DNA of 64,000 nucleotides from Astragalus membranaceus. Its lineage: Eukaryota > Streptophyta > Magnoliopsida > Fabales > Fabaceae. Of this stretch, positions 47,470 to 58,839 are shown in pieces (positions within the stretch are counted from its first letter, which is position 1; each line of letters opens with the position of its first letter). Location: positions 161,997,434-162,061,433 of the forward strand of contig CM076854.1 of assembly GCA_039519185.1 (NCBI GenBank). The letters are read 5' to 3'. Under the pieces are notes generated by a model that saw only the letters and a program-made list of their open reading frames with translations, was not told the origin of the DNA and made no database searches. The position numbers and the translations under genes are program-made.

Positions 47470-47630
47470 GTTGGTGTGAATCGTAACTCGGGTTAGATCT
47501 CACCCTAAGTTTTTGAGTTCGAATCTAGGGTGTGGCAAAAGTTCGATATACAAGTGGCTAGTCAGATTACTTAACATTGATTCGTCACCGGCAAAGCCGA
47601 TGAATACTGTGCACTAATAACACAAACAAA
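47470..47630 (+). mobile_element. SINE copy (second family)
   Basis: Contains 'ctcaccctaag', a B-box-like GAGTTCGAATCT and the tail 'gtcaccggcaaagccgatg', all shared with the SINE at 48958-49182 in the opposite orientation. Ends in A-rich sequence. Target duplication not resolved. Confidence 0.6.
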
Positions 47631-48957
47631 AAAAATGCCAAGCAGTTGATAATTTTGGTCATTTATCTTTGACCAAAGTTTTAGTTTAGTTCTTTATTTT
47701 TTTTCTAATTTGGTCATTTATCTTTTATTTCTGTGTCAGTTTAGACATTTTCCGTCCATTGAGTTTAATAGACGCTAAGCTGGCTGTTAACCGCTGACGT
47801 GGCGTCTTATGTGTCGGAAGTGTGATGGATATCATTAAATAACGTAACATTTCGTTCTTCTTCTAAAATCAAAAACAAATACAAAAACCCAAATACTAAA
47901 AACTAAACACAAAACATAAAATGTAAACTAAGAAAAACTAAAAACACAAATACAAAACTGAAAAAGAGAAACAAAGTTAGAAACAGAAACACATAAAGAA
48001 AAGCGCACTTTGAGAAGAAGAAGAGAACGCGAATGGAGGGGAACGAAGTCAAAGAGTAAACAAAGCAAAGTCGAAGCAAAATCGAAGCTTGCTCGTCAAG
48101 AATCGCATATTGGGGAAGAAGACGAAGACCGCTATTGTTGAAGGTAAGAACTTCTCAAAAGGATTTAGGTTAATAGTTACTACATTGTACTCAATGTTCT
48201 TGTTTTGTGGTTATTTCGAGTTGTTTAGGGAATATGTGCATGTTTAGGGTTGAATGTGTGGGGTTATTTGGGTTTAGGGTTCGGGTAACAGTATTTTTCT
48301 TTGTGAGGTTTAGCCGTTTAGGTGCTTTTCATGAAGACAACTTTGTGAGGCTGTGGCTATTGTTTATTGTGTATGATGAAGACAGCTTTTGATGAACACA
48401 TCTTTTGTTGATTGTGGGGTTTATCTTCTTTCAATCTCTGTTCTTATGATTTATTGTGGCTATTGTTTGTTTATTGTGGTCTTAGTTTGTTTTTTCTTGT
48501 CTAGCTTTTTTGTTTATTTTTATTCTTTGTTTATTTTTATTCTTTGAGTAAAATGTAGACATTGGGTTATTTCGTGGATGAATACATGACCACCATATGT
48601 AGGGAAAGTGACTAATTGGCAAGTTGATTCTGATAGGTGGTCATATTTTGAAGTCATAGACATTCTCAATGGGCCGGGTATGTTGAGTTTATTGGTATTT
48701 CATGTGATATTAATGGGGTCAAAAAGTTGCTTGAGAATGACCAATGAGCCATGGAGATGGTTAGCTGGGCCCAAAGTAATGGATGTGTACACCTGTAACT
48801 AAATTTGCTAGAAGTTGTGCATTTGCCAGAAATACCTATTGGGCCCCAAATTAATCAACCTGCCCCACATTTTAGATCTTCTCTAAAGGCCCATAGTGTC
48901 CCAAAAGCCCAAGCTACTCCTCAAGCCCAAACTGTACCACAAGCCCATATTGTAATT

Positions 48958-49182
48958 TTTTTGGTTACATTTTTTGGTTACCATGCCATTGGTATGTAGT
49001 TTCCACCGGCTTTGTCGATGACTAATCTACGTCGGGGAACCTGGCTGGCCACGAGTACCCAGCTTTGCCGCCCCGTGTGATTCTCCCCTCCCAACAGAGT
49101 TTTTGCCACACCCAATATTCGAACCCGAGACCTTAGGGTGGGATCCAAGTCCAGTTACCACTTGGTCCAACCCTTGTTGGTA
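48958..49182 (-). mobile_element. tRNA-derived SINE with 19-bp target duplication
   Basis: Read on the minus strand: 'ggttggaccaagtggtaact' as A-box region, 'ctcgggttcgaat' as B box, then 'gagaatcacacgg' and a T/A-rich end. ACAAGCCCATATTGTAATT flanks it exactly (48939-48957 and 49183-49201). It sits inside the transposase remnant. Confidence 0.9.
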
Positions 49183-49560
49183 ACAAGCCCATATTGTAAT
49201 TGATGTTGAACAAAGTTACCAATCTGAAACTGTTACTGAAGCACAAAGGTACCAAAATGAAATTGTCACTAAAGCGCAGAGGGACCAAAATGAAACTTTC
49301 ACAAAAGCAAAGAGAGACCAAACCTATGAAGCACGGACTCGGATACGGACACCAGACACGACACAGACACGGACACGCCGACACCGCACCGCTATTATCT
49401 AAAATATAGGACACGGGACATTGCTATACATATTTATATTTATATACAATAAAATAAATTATAAGCAAAATTTATAAATATAAAAAATGTATTGAATAAA
49501 GTTATGCAAAATTCAAAACATAAAGCTATTGAAAACATTTAGGAGACCCCAAAATTGATT

Positions 49561-49564
<4 letters not shown>

Positions 49565-49630
<66 letters not shown>
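49565..49630. repeat. (TA)n microsatellite
   Basis: About 33 TA dinucleotides inside the hAT-like element. Confidence 0.95.
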
Positions 49631-49637
<7 letters not shown>

Positions 49638-49941
49638 AATAAAACTCAAAAAACAGATAACGACGCACACAAACTGAAAACACACACACACAAATAGACT
49701 AATAATAAACAATGGCAATCAACAGAAGCAAGCTGACAAAATCCACCGACTATAATAAAGCATAAAAGATAAATATACAAAAGAAAGCAGTAAAAGCAAA
49801 TAAAAAGAAGCACGCATAATGAAACAACGATGGCGACGAAGAGCAGCGGTGCAACTTACACAATGATGGCGATGAAAAGCACGACGACAGCGTTCAAATG
49901 AGAAAATGACTTCTATTTTTTAGTAACATGTAAGTTGTAAA

Positions 49942-51564
49942 TGCCAATTCTAGAGGAGGTATCCACTGGTTATCTTGGGATAAGCTTTGTGTGGCTAAAG
50001 ATTTTGGTGGTTTGGGCTTTCGCAATCTATATGTCTTCAATGTGGCTTTGTTGGGTAAGCAAGGTTGGCACTTAATGAATAGCCCCGGCTCTCTTGTGGC
50101 TCGTCTCTACAAGGCCAAATATTATCCTAGGAGTGATTTCATGCATGCTCCTAAGGGTAGTAATCCTAGTTTCATTTGGCGCAGTATACATGAAGCCCGT
50201 CTTGTTCTTGGCGCAGGCTGCCGTTGGATCATTGGTGATGGCTCGAGCATTAGTGTGTTTGGTGATTCTTGGACGGCCGACCGTAGGCCTATCTTGGATT
50301 CGGATTCAGCTCACTTTAATCCGTTCCTCCGGGTCGCTGATTTGCTTTCCCCGAGCGCTAAGGCCTGGAATTTCGATTATATTCACCATTTGTTTTCACC
50401 CAATGTTGCAGGTAGAATTGTTAATACGCCTCTCTTTCCCATTGTTGAGACGGACCGTCGTGTTTGGTGGCCAGAAACTTCCGGTATTTATAGTGTCCGT
50501 AGTGCTTATCGGCTATTGATGGAGAGGGTCTTGGATACTTCTAATCTACATGTTGAAGGAAGCTGGCGTGTTCTTTGGAAGATGCGGATTCCTCCGAAGG
50601 TGAAACATTTTATTTGGCGTTTGTGCAGAGATGTTCTTCCCACCAGAGCCAATTTGAGGACTAGGCACGTGGAGGTAGAGGATACCTCCCCGTGGTGTCC
50701 TAGTTATTCTGAATCCCCTACTCACTTGTTTGTTTTTTGTTGCAAAGCTAAAGCTTGTTGGGATAAGTTGGGTTTGTTACAGGTTATAACTGATGCTGCT
50801 TTGCGTTGTATTGACTTCCGTGGCATTTTCTTCTCAGTGTTGTCTAATCTTGTTGGTACCGATCGTGTCGCTTGGTGTATGACTCTTTGGAGTTTGTGGA
50901 ATTGCAGAAATGAGCAGATTTGGGACAATAAGACCACTGACACTAATGCTATAGTTTGGGGGGGTCAAAAGTTCTTTAATGAGTGGTATATGGTCCGCGG
51001 TGGTGATGATACCAGGTCGGCCACTTCTCTGGTGCCATCTGCTCCTATTTTGTCTGATTGTTGGAAGAAACCGCAAGCTGGTTGGGTTAAGTGCAACGTC
51101 GATGCTTCTTTCTCCTTGGTTGAAAACAAGATTGGTATTGGTATGTGTCTCCGGAATGACCAGGGTCATTTTATTAGTGCTAGAACTCATTGGTTCTCCC
51201 CTATTATAGATGTGCTTCTAGGGGAAACATTGGGTTTATATTTGGCTATATCTTGGGTCCGGGAGCTTGGTTATAAGGATGTCATATTCGAGTTGGACGC
51301 AAAGTGTGTTGTCGATGCTTTCAATTCCAATAAACAACTTATTTCTGAGTTTGGCTCTCACATTACCGCTTGTAAGGATCTGTTTTCTTTTTTTAGTTGT
51401 AACTCTCATGTTGAGTTTGCTAGGAGGAGTGCTAACAAGGTCGCTCATTCCCTTGCGGGGGTAGCCTTGTTGTCAGCTAGTCCTCATGATTACTCTGTAG
51501 CTCCCACATGTATTTCGGGTCTTATTATGAATGAAATGCACTAGTTGCTTGTTGTCAAAAAAAA
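49942..51564 (+). mobile_element. 5'-truncated LINE with 10-bp target duplication
   Basis: AAGTTGTAAA occurs at 49932-49941 and 51565-51574. The insert starts in the middle of ORF2 and ends in a run of A after the stop, as for incomplete target-primed reverse transcription. Confidence 0.88.
49943..51544 (+). pseudogene. LINE ORF2 C-terminus: zinc-binding RT domain and RNase H
   Basis: The frame is open from the LINE's 5' border (ANSRGGIHWLSWDKLC) through GTG at 49991 to the stop at 51542-51544. It has no ATG start because the reverse transcriptase is cut off. Readable parts: FGGLGFRNLYVFNVALLGKQ (thumb end), the GDGSSISVFGDSW motif, a zf-RVT region (IPPKVKHFIWRLCRDVLPTR) and an RNase H domain with CNVDASF, GETLGLYLAISW, FELDAKCVVDAF and ANKVAHSLAG. 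The catalytic D-E-D are present (first Asp about codon 370 from 49991). The uninterrupted frame implies a recent insertion. Function as an independent protein is unlikely. Confidence 0.88.
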
Positions 51565-51678
51565 AAGTTGTAAAAGACCACCTAGGTTTTGTTTTTTTAA
51601 TTATTGAAGTTTTAAGTTGGGCCGTGTCCATCGATCCGGTGTCCAGCCCGTGTCAGATGTGTGTCGCTATTTTTTTTC

Positions 51679-52909
51679 GGGATTTTTTTTTTGTACCCCC
51701 ATCATCTCTCTAGCTACCCCCACCGACCTTGCGAAAAGACGCAATTGCCCTTAACAAAATTTTAAAATCCCGAACGTATCCTGATTTCATTTTTTTTTTT
51801 GAAATCGGATTTAGGTAAATCCGATTTCCACTAAAAAATTTAAATCGGATTTAGGTAAATCCGATTTCCACTAAAAAATTTAAAAAATTTAAATCGGATT
51901 TATTTATGATGGGTAGATCCGCTTTTAAAAACAACAAATCGGATTTACCTTAAGTGGGGGTAAATCCGATTTGTTATTTTTAAAGCGGATCTACCCCATC
52001 ATATAAGGTAAATCCGCTTTTAAAAATAACCAAAGCGGATTTACCTTATGTGGGGGTAAATCCGCTTTGTTAACCTAATTAATAAATAAATAAATCAGTT
52101 AAAATTTTAGAAATAAATTTCGACCGTCTTTTGGTTCTATTTAGTGTGTAGTTCGTTAACACGTGACGATATTGTACGTCGGGAGAATAATTTAGGCTAA
52201 AAAATCAGTTTTCGGGTAACCTACTCAAATTGTAATGAAACCACATTCTTTAAATCCAAAAAATATCAAGGATCAATACTCCTGAAGAAGAGACTTCTTT
52301 CAGGACTGGGGACCTCAAAATCCCAAATTCCATCGTTTACTATTTTTTATTAATTTTTTTAATTTTTCATAATCTTCAAAAAATCTGAAAAAAATTTCAT
52401 AACTTTATTTTGGTTTTATTAGATTTTTAGTGGTGTTTTGATAATTTTGGGATTAGTTTTGGCTGTTTAACGGATTTTTAGTAGTATTTAACCTTTTTTA
52501 AAAAATTAAATAAAAAACAATTTTTTTTAATAACAAAATCAGATTTACCTTAGGTGGGATAAATCCGATTTTCTTTTTTTAGGGAAATCGGATTTACCTT
52601 AGGTGGGATAAATCCGATTTTCTCTTTTTTTAGGGAAATCGGATTTATGTACCCACTAGGTAAATCCGATTTCCAAAATAACAAAGCGGATTTACCTCCA
52701 ACTAAGGTAAATCCGCTTTGTTATTTTTGAAATCGGATTTACCTATTGGGCACCCCCATATGAGGTAAATCCGACTTTAAAAATAACAAAGCGGATTTAC
52801 CTCAAATGGAGGTAAATCCGAGCGAATTGAAAATTGGGCAGGGGTATTTTCGGGTTTCACTTTTATGTGGGGGTAAATAGGGAGATGATGGGGGTACAAA
52901 AAAAAACCC
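51679..52909. mobile_element. Long-TIR element with AAATCGGATTTACC inverted repeats, copy 2
   Basis: Reverse-complement relative of 21963-23274 and of nearly the same length. Ends GGGATTTTTTTTTTGTACCCCC...GGGGGTACAAAAAAAAACCC, flanked by TTTTTTTTC on both sides (51670-51678 and 52910-52918). It lacks the coding-like insert of copy 1 and has its own short segment near 52268-52318. It inserted into the hAT-like element. Confidence 0.87.
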
Positions 52910-53360
52910 TTTTTTTTCTTACGGACACTGCAAACATGAGTCCGACTCGCATCGTACGTGAGTCATACCAGAGTCGGTGTCCGATTCGCGTCCGACACAG
53001 CGACACGGTGGATTTCAGCCGCGTCCATGGTTCATAGGACCAAACTGATACTGATGTTCATGTACATAAGATCAATGTGTAAATTTGGAAGAGGTGGACC
53101 ATGAAGTTGGGAATGATAGTGATGACACTGATCTAAAGGTTAGATTTGATGATTCTGGGTGGATGAGAATGATGGTTTTGAAGAGGTACAACAACAAGAA
53201 CAAAGTGGTGGATCAGAATAATCTACATATATTAATGCAACATCGACTTTTGCATTTTTTGAGCGCCAAATCCCTCCTACCCCCCCTCCCCTTACCCCCT
53301 CTTCTTTTTTTTTTCATTTTTTTTAAATACATAAAATTTTAGAAAAATTTTTTTCCTATA

Positions 53361-53970
53361 AATATATTAGGTTTGTTCCTCGATAATTGAATAGGTGGAA
53401 AATGAAAATAAATTTCGTGATAAATTATGCAAAGTTTGTTCCTCAGTAACCTGTTTGGTGAAAAAAATCATAACGAAATGAGTAAAGTACAATGCTAACC
53501 CTATATATTAATACACTATCTACTTTACACCAATTGAACGCCAAAAACACCCCCTTACCCCCTCTTCTTCTTTTTTTCATTTTTTTAATACATACCTACC
53601 ACCTCCCACCCACTATCCCCCTACCCCCTCCCCCCTACGCCCCTCTTCTTCTTTTTTTCATTTTTTTTTGGAATACATAAAAATTTAGAAAAACATTTTT
53701 ACAATAAATATATTAGGTTTGTTCCTCGATAATTGAATAGGTGGAAAATGAAAATAAATTTCGTGATAAATTATGTAAAAGTTTGTTCCCCAGTAACCTG
53801 TTTGGTGAAAAAAAATCATAACGAAATGAGTAAAGTACAATGCTAACCCTATATATTAATACACTATCTACTTTACACCAATTGAACGCCAAAAATACCC
53901 CCTTACCCCCCCCCCCCTCTTCTTCTTTTTTTCATTTTTTTGGAATACATAAAAATTTAGGAAAATATTT
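53361..53970. repeat. Tandem units of about 346 bp
   Basis: The block 'aatatattaggtttgttcc' to 'gagtaaagtacaatgctaac', then 'ctatctactttacaccaa' and a C-rich/T-rich tract, starts at 53361 and again at 53707. A third partial unit follows to 53970. These are Helitron-derived. Confidence 0.75.
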
Positions 53971-54000
53971 GATCTATATTAATACACTATCTACTTTACA

Positions 54001-54727
54001 CCGGGAGCCACCAACAACCACCACCCATAGTTAGAATCTGTCGCTGGGTGAGAGAGAGAGAGAAACGAAACTGAATTAATTGAATCTTAAACCACCACCT
54101 TGATTCACTGTCGCTGGGTGAGAGAGAGAAACGAAGGAGATGAATTTCTGACTGAGAGGAACGAAGAACGAAGGAGATGAAATCGCCGAGATTGTTTGGG
54201 AGGAAGAATAATGACTGACGAAATAGAACGAAACTGGTGCGCACCCCCCCTCGATTTGGATCTGGATCTGAACGGCGAGGGAGGGAGAGCGACGAGAGAG
54301 GGAGAGCGACGAGAGAGAGAACGGCGAGAGGTTGGGTGGGTGGTGGTTCTTCCAGATCTGTTTGCTTCTTCCATTTTTGTTTCCAGATCTGTTTGGTGGG
54401 TGGTGGTTGACGGTAGTGGGTGGTTGTTGACGGTGGTGGGTGGTGGTGGTGGACGGTGGGGGGGGGGGGTTATGTTTTATTTTTTTAATTGTTTTAATTG
54501 AATTAATTGTTTTAATTGTTTTAATGTTTTAATTGAATTAAATAATAACGTGAGGGACAAAAATGAAACGAATATGAAAGATAAAGGACGAAAATGGACC
54601 AATAAAAAGATAAAGGACCAAAGTGAAACGAAACTGAAAGATAAAGGACCAAAACGGACCAAAAAAAAGATAAAGGGCCAAAGTTAAATCTGGACCAAAG
54701 ATAAATGACCAAAAGTGCTATTTAACC
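54001..54727. mobile_element. Truncated GGCTAAATAG long-TIR element inside Helitron sequence
   Basis: The right arm is complete (ends TGCTATTTAACC, then 'ataaatatatt'); the left arm is missing and the copy begins in the internal region at 'gggagccaccaacaacc'. Confidence 0.75.
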
Positions 54728-54996
54728 ATAAATATATTAGGTTTGTTCCTCGATAATCGAATAGGTGAAAAATGAAAATAAATTTGTGATAAATTATGTA
54801 AAGTTTGTTCATCAGTAACCTGTTTGGTGAAAAAAAATCATAACGAAATGAGTAAAGTACAATGCTAAGTAGTATGTTCTGGGATGCTTCAAAATTTCGT
54901 CACAAATCAGAAATCTGTTTGGTGAAAAAAATCATAACGAAATGAGTAAGGTACAATGCTAAGTAGTATGTTTTGAGATGCTTCAGAATTCACAAT

Positions 54997-55305
54997 AGTG
55001 TGTTTTTTTCTGCTTTACTGTTCGCAAAAAAACCAACTATTCAAATATGCAAAATTTGTACCTCTAACCAGTTTAGTGGGAAAAAAATATAATTTCGTTA
55101 CAAAATACATAAAGTTTGATGCTAATCAGCCTGTTTTGAGACACTTCGGTGTTCAAATAAAATTTAACCGTTCTAATACTCAAAAATATAATTTTATGCC
55201 AATTCTTCTTCCTTCTTTCTTCTTCTATGTTGTAACACCAATAGTACACAGCTATTTTTTGGTAAATTAACTTAGCCGCGTCATTGTTACCACCCCGTGC
55301 ATAAT
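54997..55305 (+). mobile_element. Helitron 3'-end copy, lacking CTAG
   Basis: Closely matches 63118-63420 up to 'accaccccgtgcata', then stops in mid-hairpin and joins long-TIR sequence. Confidence 0.7.
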
Positions 55306-56187
55306 CTTTCATTTTCGTTTCACTTTGGTCATTTATCTTTTTTTTCGTCCGTTTTTGTCTTTTATGTTTCATTTTCGTTTTATTTTGGTCCCTCACGTTA
55401 TTATTTAATTCAATTAAAACATTAAAACAATTAAAACAATATCTTGGTCCCCCACCGTGAACCCCTCCCCCCTCACCGTGAGCCACCAACAACCACCACC
55501 CATAGTTAGAATCTGTCGCTGGGTGAGAGAGAGAAACGAAACTGAATTAATTGAATCTTAAACCACCACCTTGATTCACTGTCGCTGGGTGAGAGAGAGA
55601 AACGAAGGAGATGAATTTCTGACTGAGAGGAACGAAGAACGAAGGAGATGAAATCACTGAGATTGTTTGGGAGGAAGAAGAATGACTGACGAAACTGAAC
55701 GAAATTGGTGCGCACCTCCCCCCCTCGATCTGGATCTGGATCTGAACGGCGAGGGAGGGAGAGCGACGAGAGAGAGAACGGCGAGAGGTTGGGTGGGTGG
55801 TGGTTCTTCCAGATCTGTTTGCTTCTTCCATTTTCGTTTCCAGATCTGTTTGGTGGGTGGTGGTTGACGGTAGTGGGTGGTGGTTGACGGTGGTGGGTGG
55901 TGGTGGTTGGTGGTGGACGGTGGGGGGGTTTATGTTTTATTTTTTTAATTGTTTTAATTGAATTAATTGTTTTAATTGTTTTAATGTTTTAATTGAATTA
56001 AATAATAACATGAGGGACAAAAATGAAACGAATATGAAAGATAAAGGACCAAAACGGACCATAAAAAAGATAAAGGACCAAAGTGAAACGAAACTGAAAG
56101 ATAAAGGACCAAAACGGATCAAAAAAAAGATAAAAGGCCAAAGTTAAATCTGGAGCAAAGATAAATGACCAAAAATGCTATTTAGCC
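55306..56187. mobile_element. Left-truncated GGCTAAATAG long-TIR element
   Basis: Begins within the left arm at 'aatctttcattttcg' and ends TGCTATTTAGCC, followed by the same 'ataaatatatt' Helitron sequence as 54727. The interior nearly matches 54001-54727, so the two share one origin. Confidence 0.75.
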
Positions 56188-57210
56188 ATAAATATATTAG
56201 GTTTGTTCCTCGATAATCGAATAGGTGAAAAATGAAAATAAATTTGTGATAAATTATGTAAAGTGCGTGAAAACTAATTCGTTCTATCATTTGAGTATCT
56301 TTTATTACATCAAGTGATATCTAGCTTGCAACTAACAATTGACTTGGTGCAACCAGCCTAATGCATTGTCCTCCAATCTAGGAGCTAAGATACCCAAGTC
56401 TTCGCTCAAGCACCTTGGTCCAACTCTCAACTTAGAGCACGCAGGCCAGCATCATGCATGAGCAACCCAACCGGACAAGCCAGGTCCATGTTCCATCACC
56501 TTGATGCCCCCACTTGGGTGACAAGCTGGCGCTATTAATATCATTATTTCTAATTATCGAAAAAGATAGTGTAGACCCCTGCACGTGATTTTTACTATCT
56601 AACTCTAAATATAGTCTAGATAATAAGCACTCATTTTTTTTAAAACAAAACATCCATGATACACAAAACTTATAACACTAGAGTTGACAAAATGGGTCAG
56701 ACTAACCGGATCAGACCCAAGAAGGTCAAAAAGAATACGAATTGGAATATCAATTGTGACCCCACCCCCTCCTCCCCCCCCCCACCCCCCACCCCCTACC
56801 CCCCCCCACACCCCCACCCCCACCCCCCTACCACTCTCTTCTTTTTTTTTTTCATTTTTTTTAATACATAATAATTTGGAAAAAAATTTGGTCTATAAAT
56901 ATATTAAGAGAGATGAAGTAAAAATTGGACATATTAGGAAAGTAGTAGATAATTATCATAAATTTTGTTGATACTCCTTATTAATGATATCACATTTAAT
57001 TAACCATCCAAATAGGGGTAAGAATGGAATTGATCATTTAATAAATTTTAAAAATAGTGGTTGTTTCTTATATTTTGAACTAAAAAAACATATTTTATTT
57101 TTATATTTTGAACAAGAGGGAGTATATCGAATGTTTACCAGCTATTTATTTATATATGCCCCAATTTGAGCGCCAAAGCCCCACCTCCCCTCCTCCCCCC
57201 CACCCCCCAC
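56188..57210. other. Helitron-derived and unassigned sequence with C-rich tract
   Basis: 56188-56265 is Helitron body. 56266-56700 is unassigned. 56760-56840 is an almost pure C tract with T/A interruptions, followed by 'tcttttttttttcattttttttaatac', as in Helitron heads. ORFs here are proline or glycine runs from the C tract. Confidence 0.4.
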
Positions 57211-57790
57211 CCACCCGTGCTATGTACGGGGTGGTAACAATGACGCGGCTAAGTTAATCCACCAAAAAATAGTTGTGTACTATTGGTGTTACAACATAGG
57301 AAAAGAAAGAAGGAAGAAGAATTGGCATAAAATTATATTTTTGAGTATTAGAACGGTTAAATTTTATTCGAACACCGAAGTGTCTCAAAACACGCTGATT
57401 AGCATCACACTTTATGTATTATGTAACGAAATTATATTTTTTCCCACTAAACTGGTTAGAGGTACAAACTTTGCATATTTGAATAGTTGGATTTTTTGCG
57501 AACAGTAAAGAAAAAAAAACACACTATTGTGAATTCTGAAGCATCTCAAAACATACTACCTACCATTGTACCTTACTCATTTCGTTATGATTTTTTTCAC
57601 CAAACAGATTACTGATTTGTCACGAAATTTTGAAGCATCCCAAAACATACTACTTAGCATTGTACTTTACTCATTTCGTTATGATTTTTTTTCACCAAAC
57701 AGGTTACTGATGAACAAACTTTACATAATTTATCACAAATTTATTTTCATTTTTCACCTATTCGATTATCGAGGAACAAACCTAATATAT
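57211..57790 (-). mobile_element. Helitron 3'-end copy in inverted orientation
   Basis: Reverse complement of 62710-63430, including the hairpin (cccgtgctatgtacggg) but without CTAG. The hairpin abuts a C-rich tract instead. Confidence 0.7.
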
Positions 57791-57794
57791 TTAT

Positions 57795-58833
57795 GGCTAA
57801 ATAGAACATTTGGTCATTTATCTTTGCTCCAGATTTAACTTTCGCCCTTTATTTTTTTTTGGTCCGTTTTGGTCCTTTATCTTTCAGTTTCGTTTCACTT
57901 TGGTCCTTTATCTTTTTTTTGGTCCGTTTTGGTCCTTTATCTTTCATATTCGTTTCATTTTTGTCCCTCACGTTATTATTTAATTCAATTAAAACATTAA
58001 AACAATTAAAACAATTAATTCAATTAAAACAATTAAAAAATAAAACATAACCCCCCCCACCGTCCACCACCAACCACCACCACCCGCCACCACCCACCAC
58101 CGTCAACCACCACCCACTACCGTCAACCACCACCCTCCAAACAGATCTGGAAACGAAAATGGAAGAAGCAAACAGATCTGGAAGAACCACCACCCACCCA
58201 ACCTCTCGCCGTTCTCTCTCTCGTCGCTCTCCCTCCCTCGCCGTTCAGATCCAGATCCAGATCGAGGAGGGGGGAGGTGCGCACCAGTTTCGTTCAGTTT
58301 CGTCAGTCATTCTTCTTCCTCCCAAACAATCTCAGCGATTTCATCTCCTTCGTTCTTCGTTCCCCTCAGTCAGAAACTCATCTCCTTCGTTTCTCTCTCT
58401 CACCCAGCGACAGTGAATCAAGGTGGTGGTTTAAGATTCAATTAATTCAGTTTCGTTTCTCTCTCTCTCACCCAGCGACAGATTCTAACTATGGGTGGTG
58501 GTTGTTGTTGGCTCACGGTGAGGGGGGAGGGGTTCACGGTGGGGGGGGGGGGGGTCACGGGGGGGGGGGGGGGGGGGACCAAAATATTGTTTTAATTGTT
58601 TTAAAATAATTTTTGTTTTAATTGTTTTAATGTTTTAATTGAATTAAATAATAACGTGAGGGATCAAAAGGAAACGAAAATGAAACATAAAAGACCAAAA
58701 CGGACCAAAAAAATGATAAAGGACCAAAGTGAAACGAAAATGAAAGATAAAGGACCAAAACGAACCAAAAAAAAGATAAAGGAACAAAGTGAAATCTGGA
58801 GCAAATATAAATGACCAAAAGTGTTATTTAGCA
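57795..58833. mobile_element. GGCTAAATAG long-TIR element inserted in Helitron sequence
   Basis: Starts GGCTAAATAGAACATTTGG and ends GTGTTATTTAGCA. Flanked by TATATTTAT on both sides (57786-57794 and 58834-58842), a perfect 9-bp duplication. The interior is the reverse complement of the 55500-55930 block. Long G runs at about 58540-58577. Confidence 0.85.
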
Positions 58834-58839
58834 TATATT

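Larger units (their letters stand above)
49324..53037. mobile_element. GTGTC-rich hAT-like element (8-bp target duplication) with nested insertions
   Basis: Left end CTATGAAGCACGGACTCGG, right end CGTCCATGGTTCATAG: imperfect inverted repeats of about 15 bp. GACCAAAC flanks it exactly (49316-49323 and 53038-53045). Both ends are full of 'cggacac/gtgtccg' words. The original element was short; a LINE (49942-51564) and a long-TIR element (51679-52909) inserted later. Contains a (TA)n run at 49565-49630. Confidence 0.8.
47640..53221 (+). mobile_element. Broken MuDR-type Mutator-like transposon, host of nested insertions
   Basis: The 5' end region (about 47645-47830) has 'ggtcatttatctttgacc' words and a 'gctgacgtggcgtc' stretch typical of the leaders of legume Mutator-like elements. 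Coding remnants follow at 48552-48960, 49202-49323 and 53046-53221. A SINE (48958-49182) and a hAT-like element (49324-53037) interrupt it. The right end, cut by the Helitron complex at 53222, is not visible. Confidence 0.55.
48552..53221 (+). pseudogene. MuDR transposase N-terminal region, disrupted
   Basis: Three coding remnants. 48552-48960 reads NWQVDSDRWSYFEVIDIL, then across frameshifts an INGVKKLLENDQ / AMEMVSWAQSNG stretch and a Pro/Gln/Ala repeat region. 49202-49323 has three copies of an 11-residue unit like QNEIVTKAQRD. 53046-53210 has NDSDDTDLKVRFDDS. These fit the N-terminal MuDR domain and the acidic linker before the transposase core; the DDE core is missing. Frameshifts and two insertions make it dead. 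Confidence 0.65.

Noticed and set aside
54105..58609. Arg/Ser-rich ORFs that recur at 54105, 55547 and 58159
   Set aside because: They are repeated internal sequence of long-TIR elements in both orientations, with different breaks in each copy; not conserved as protein.
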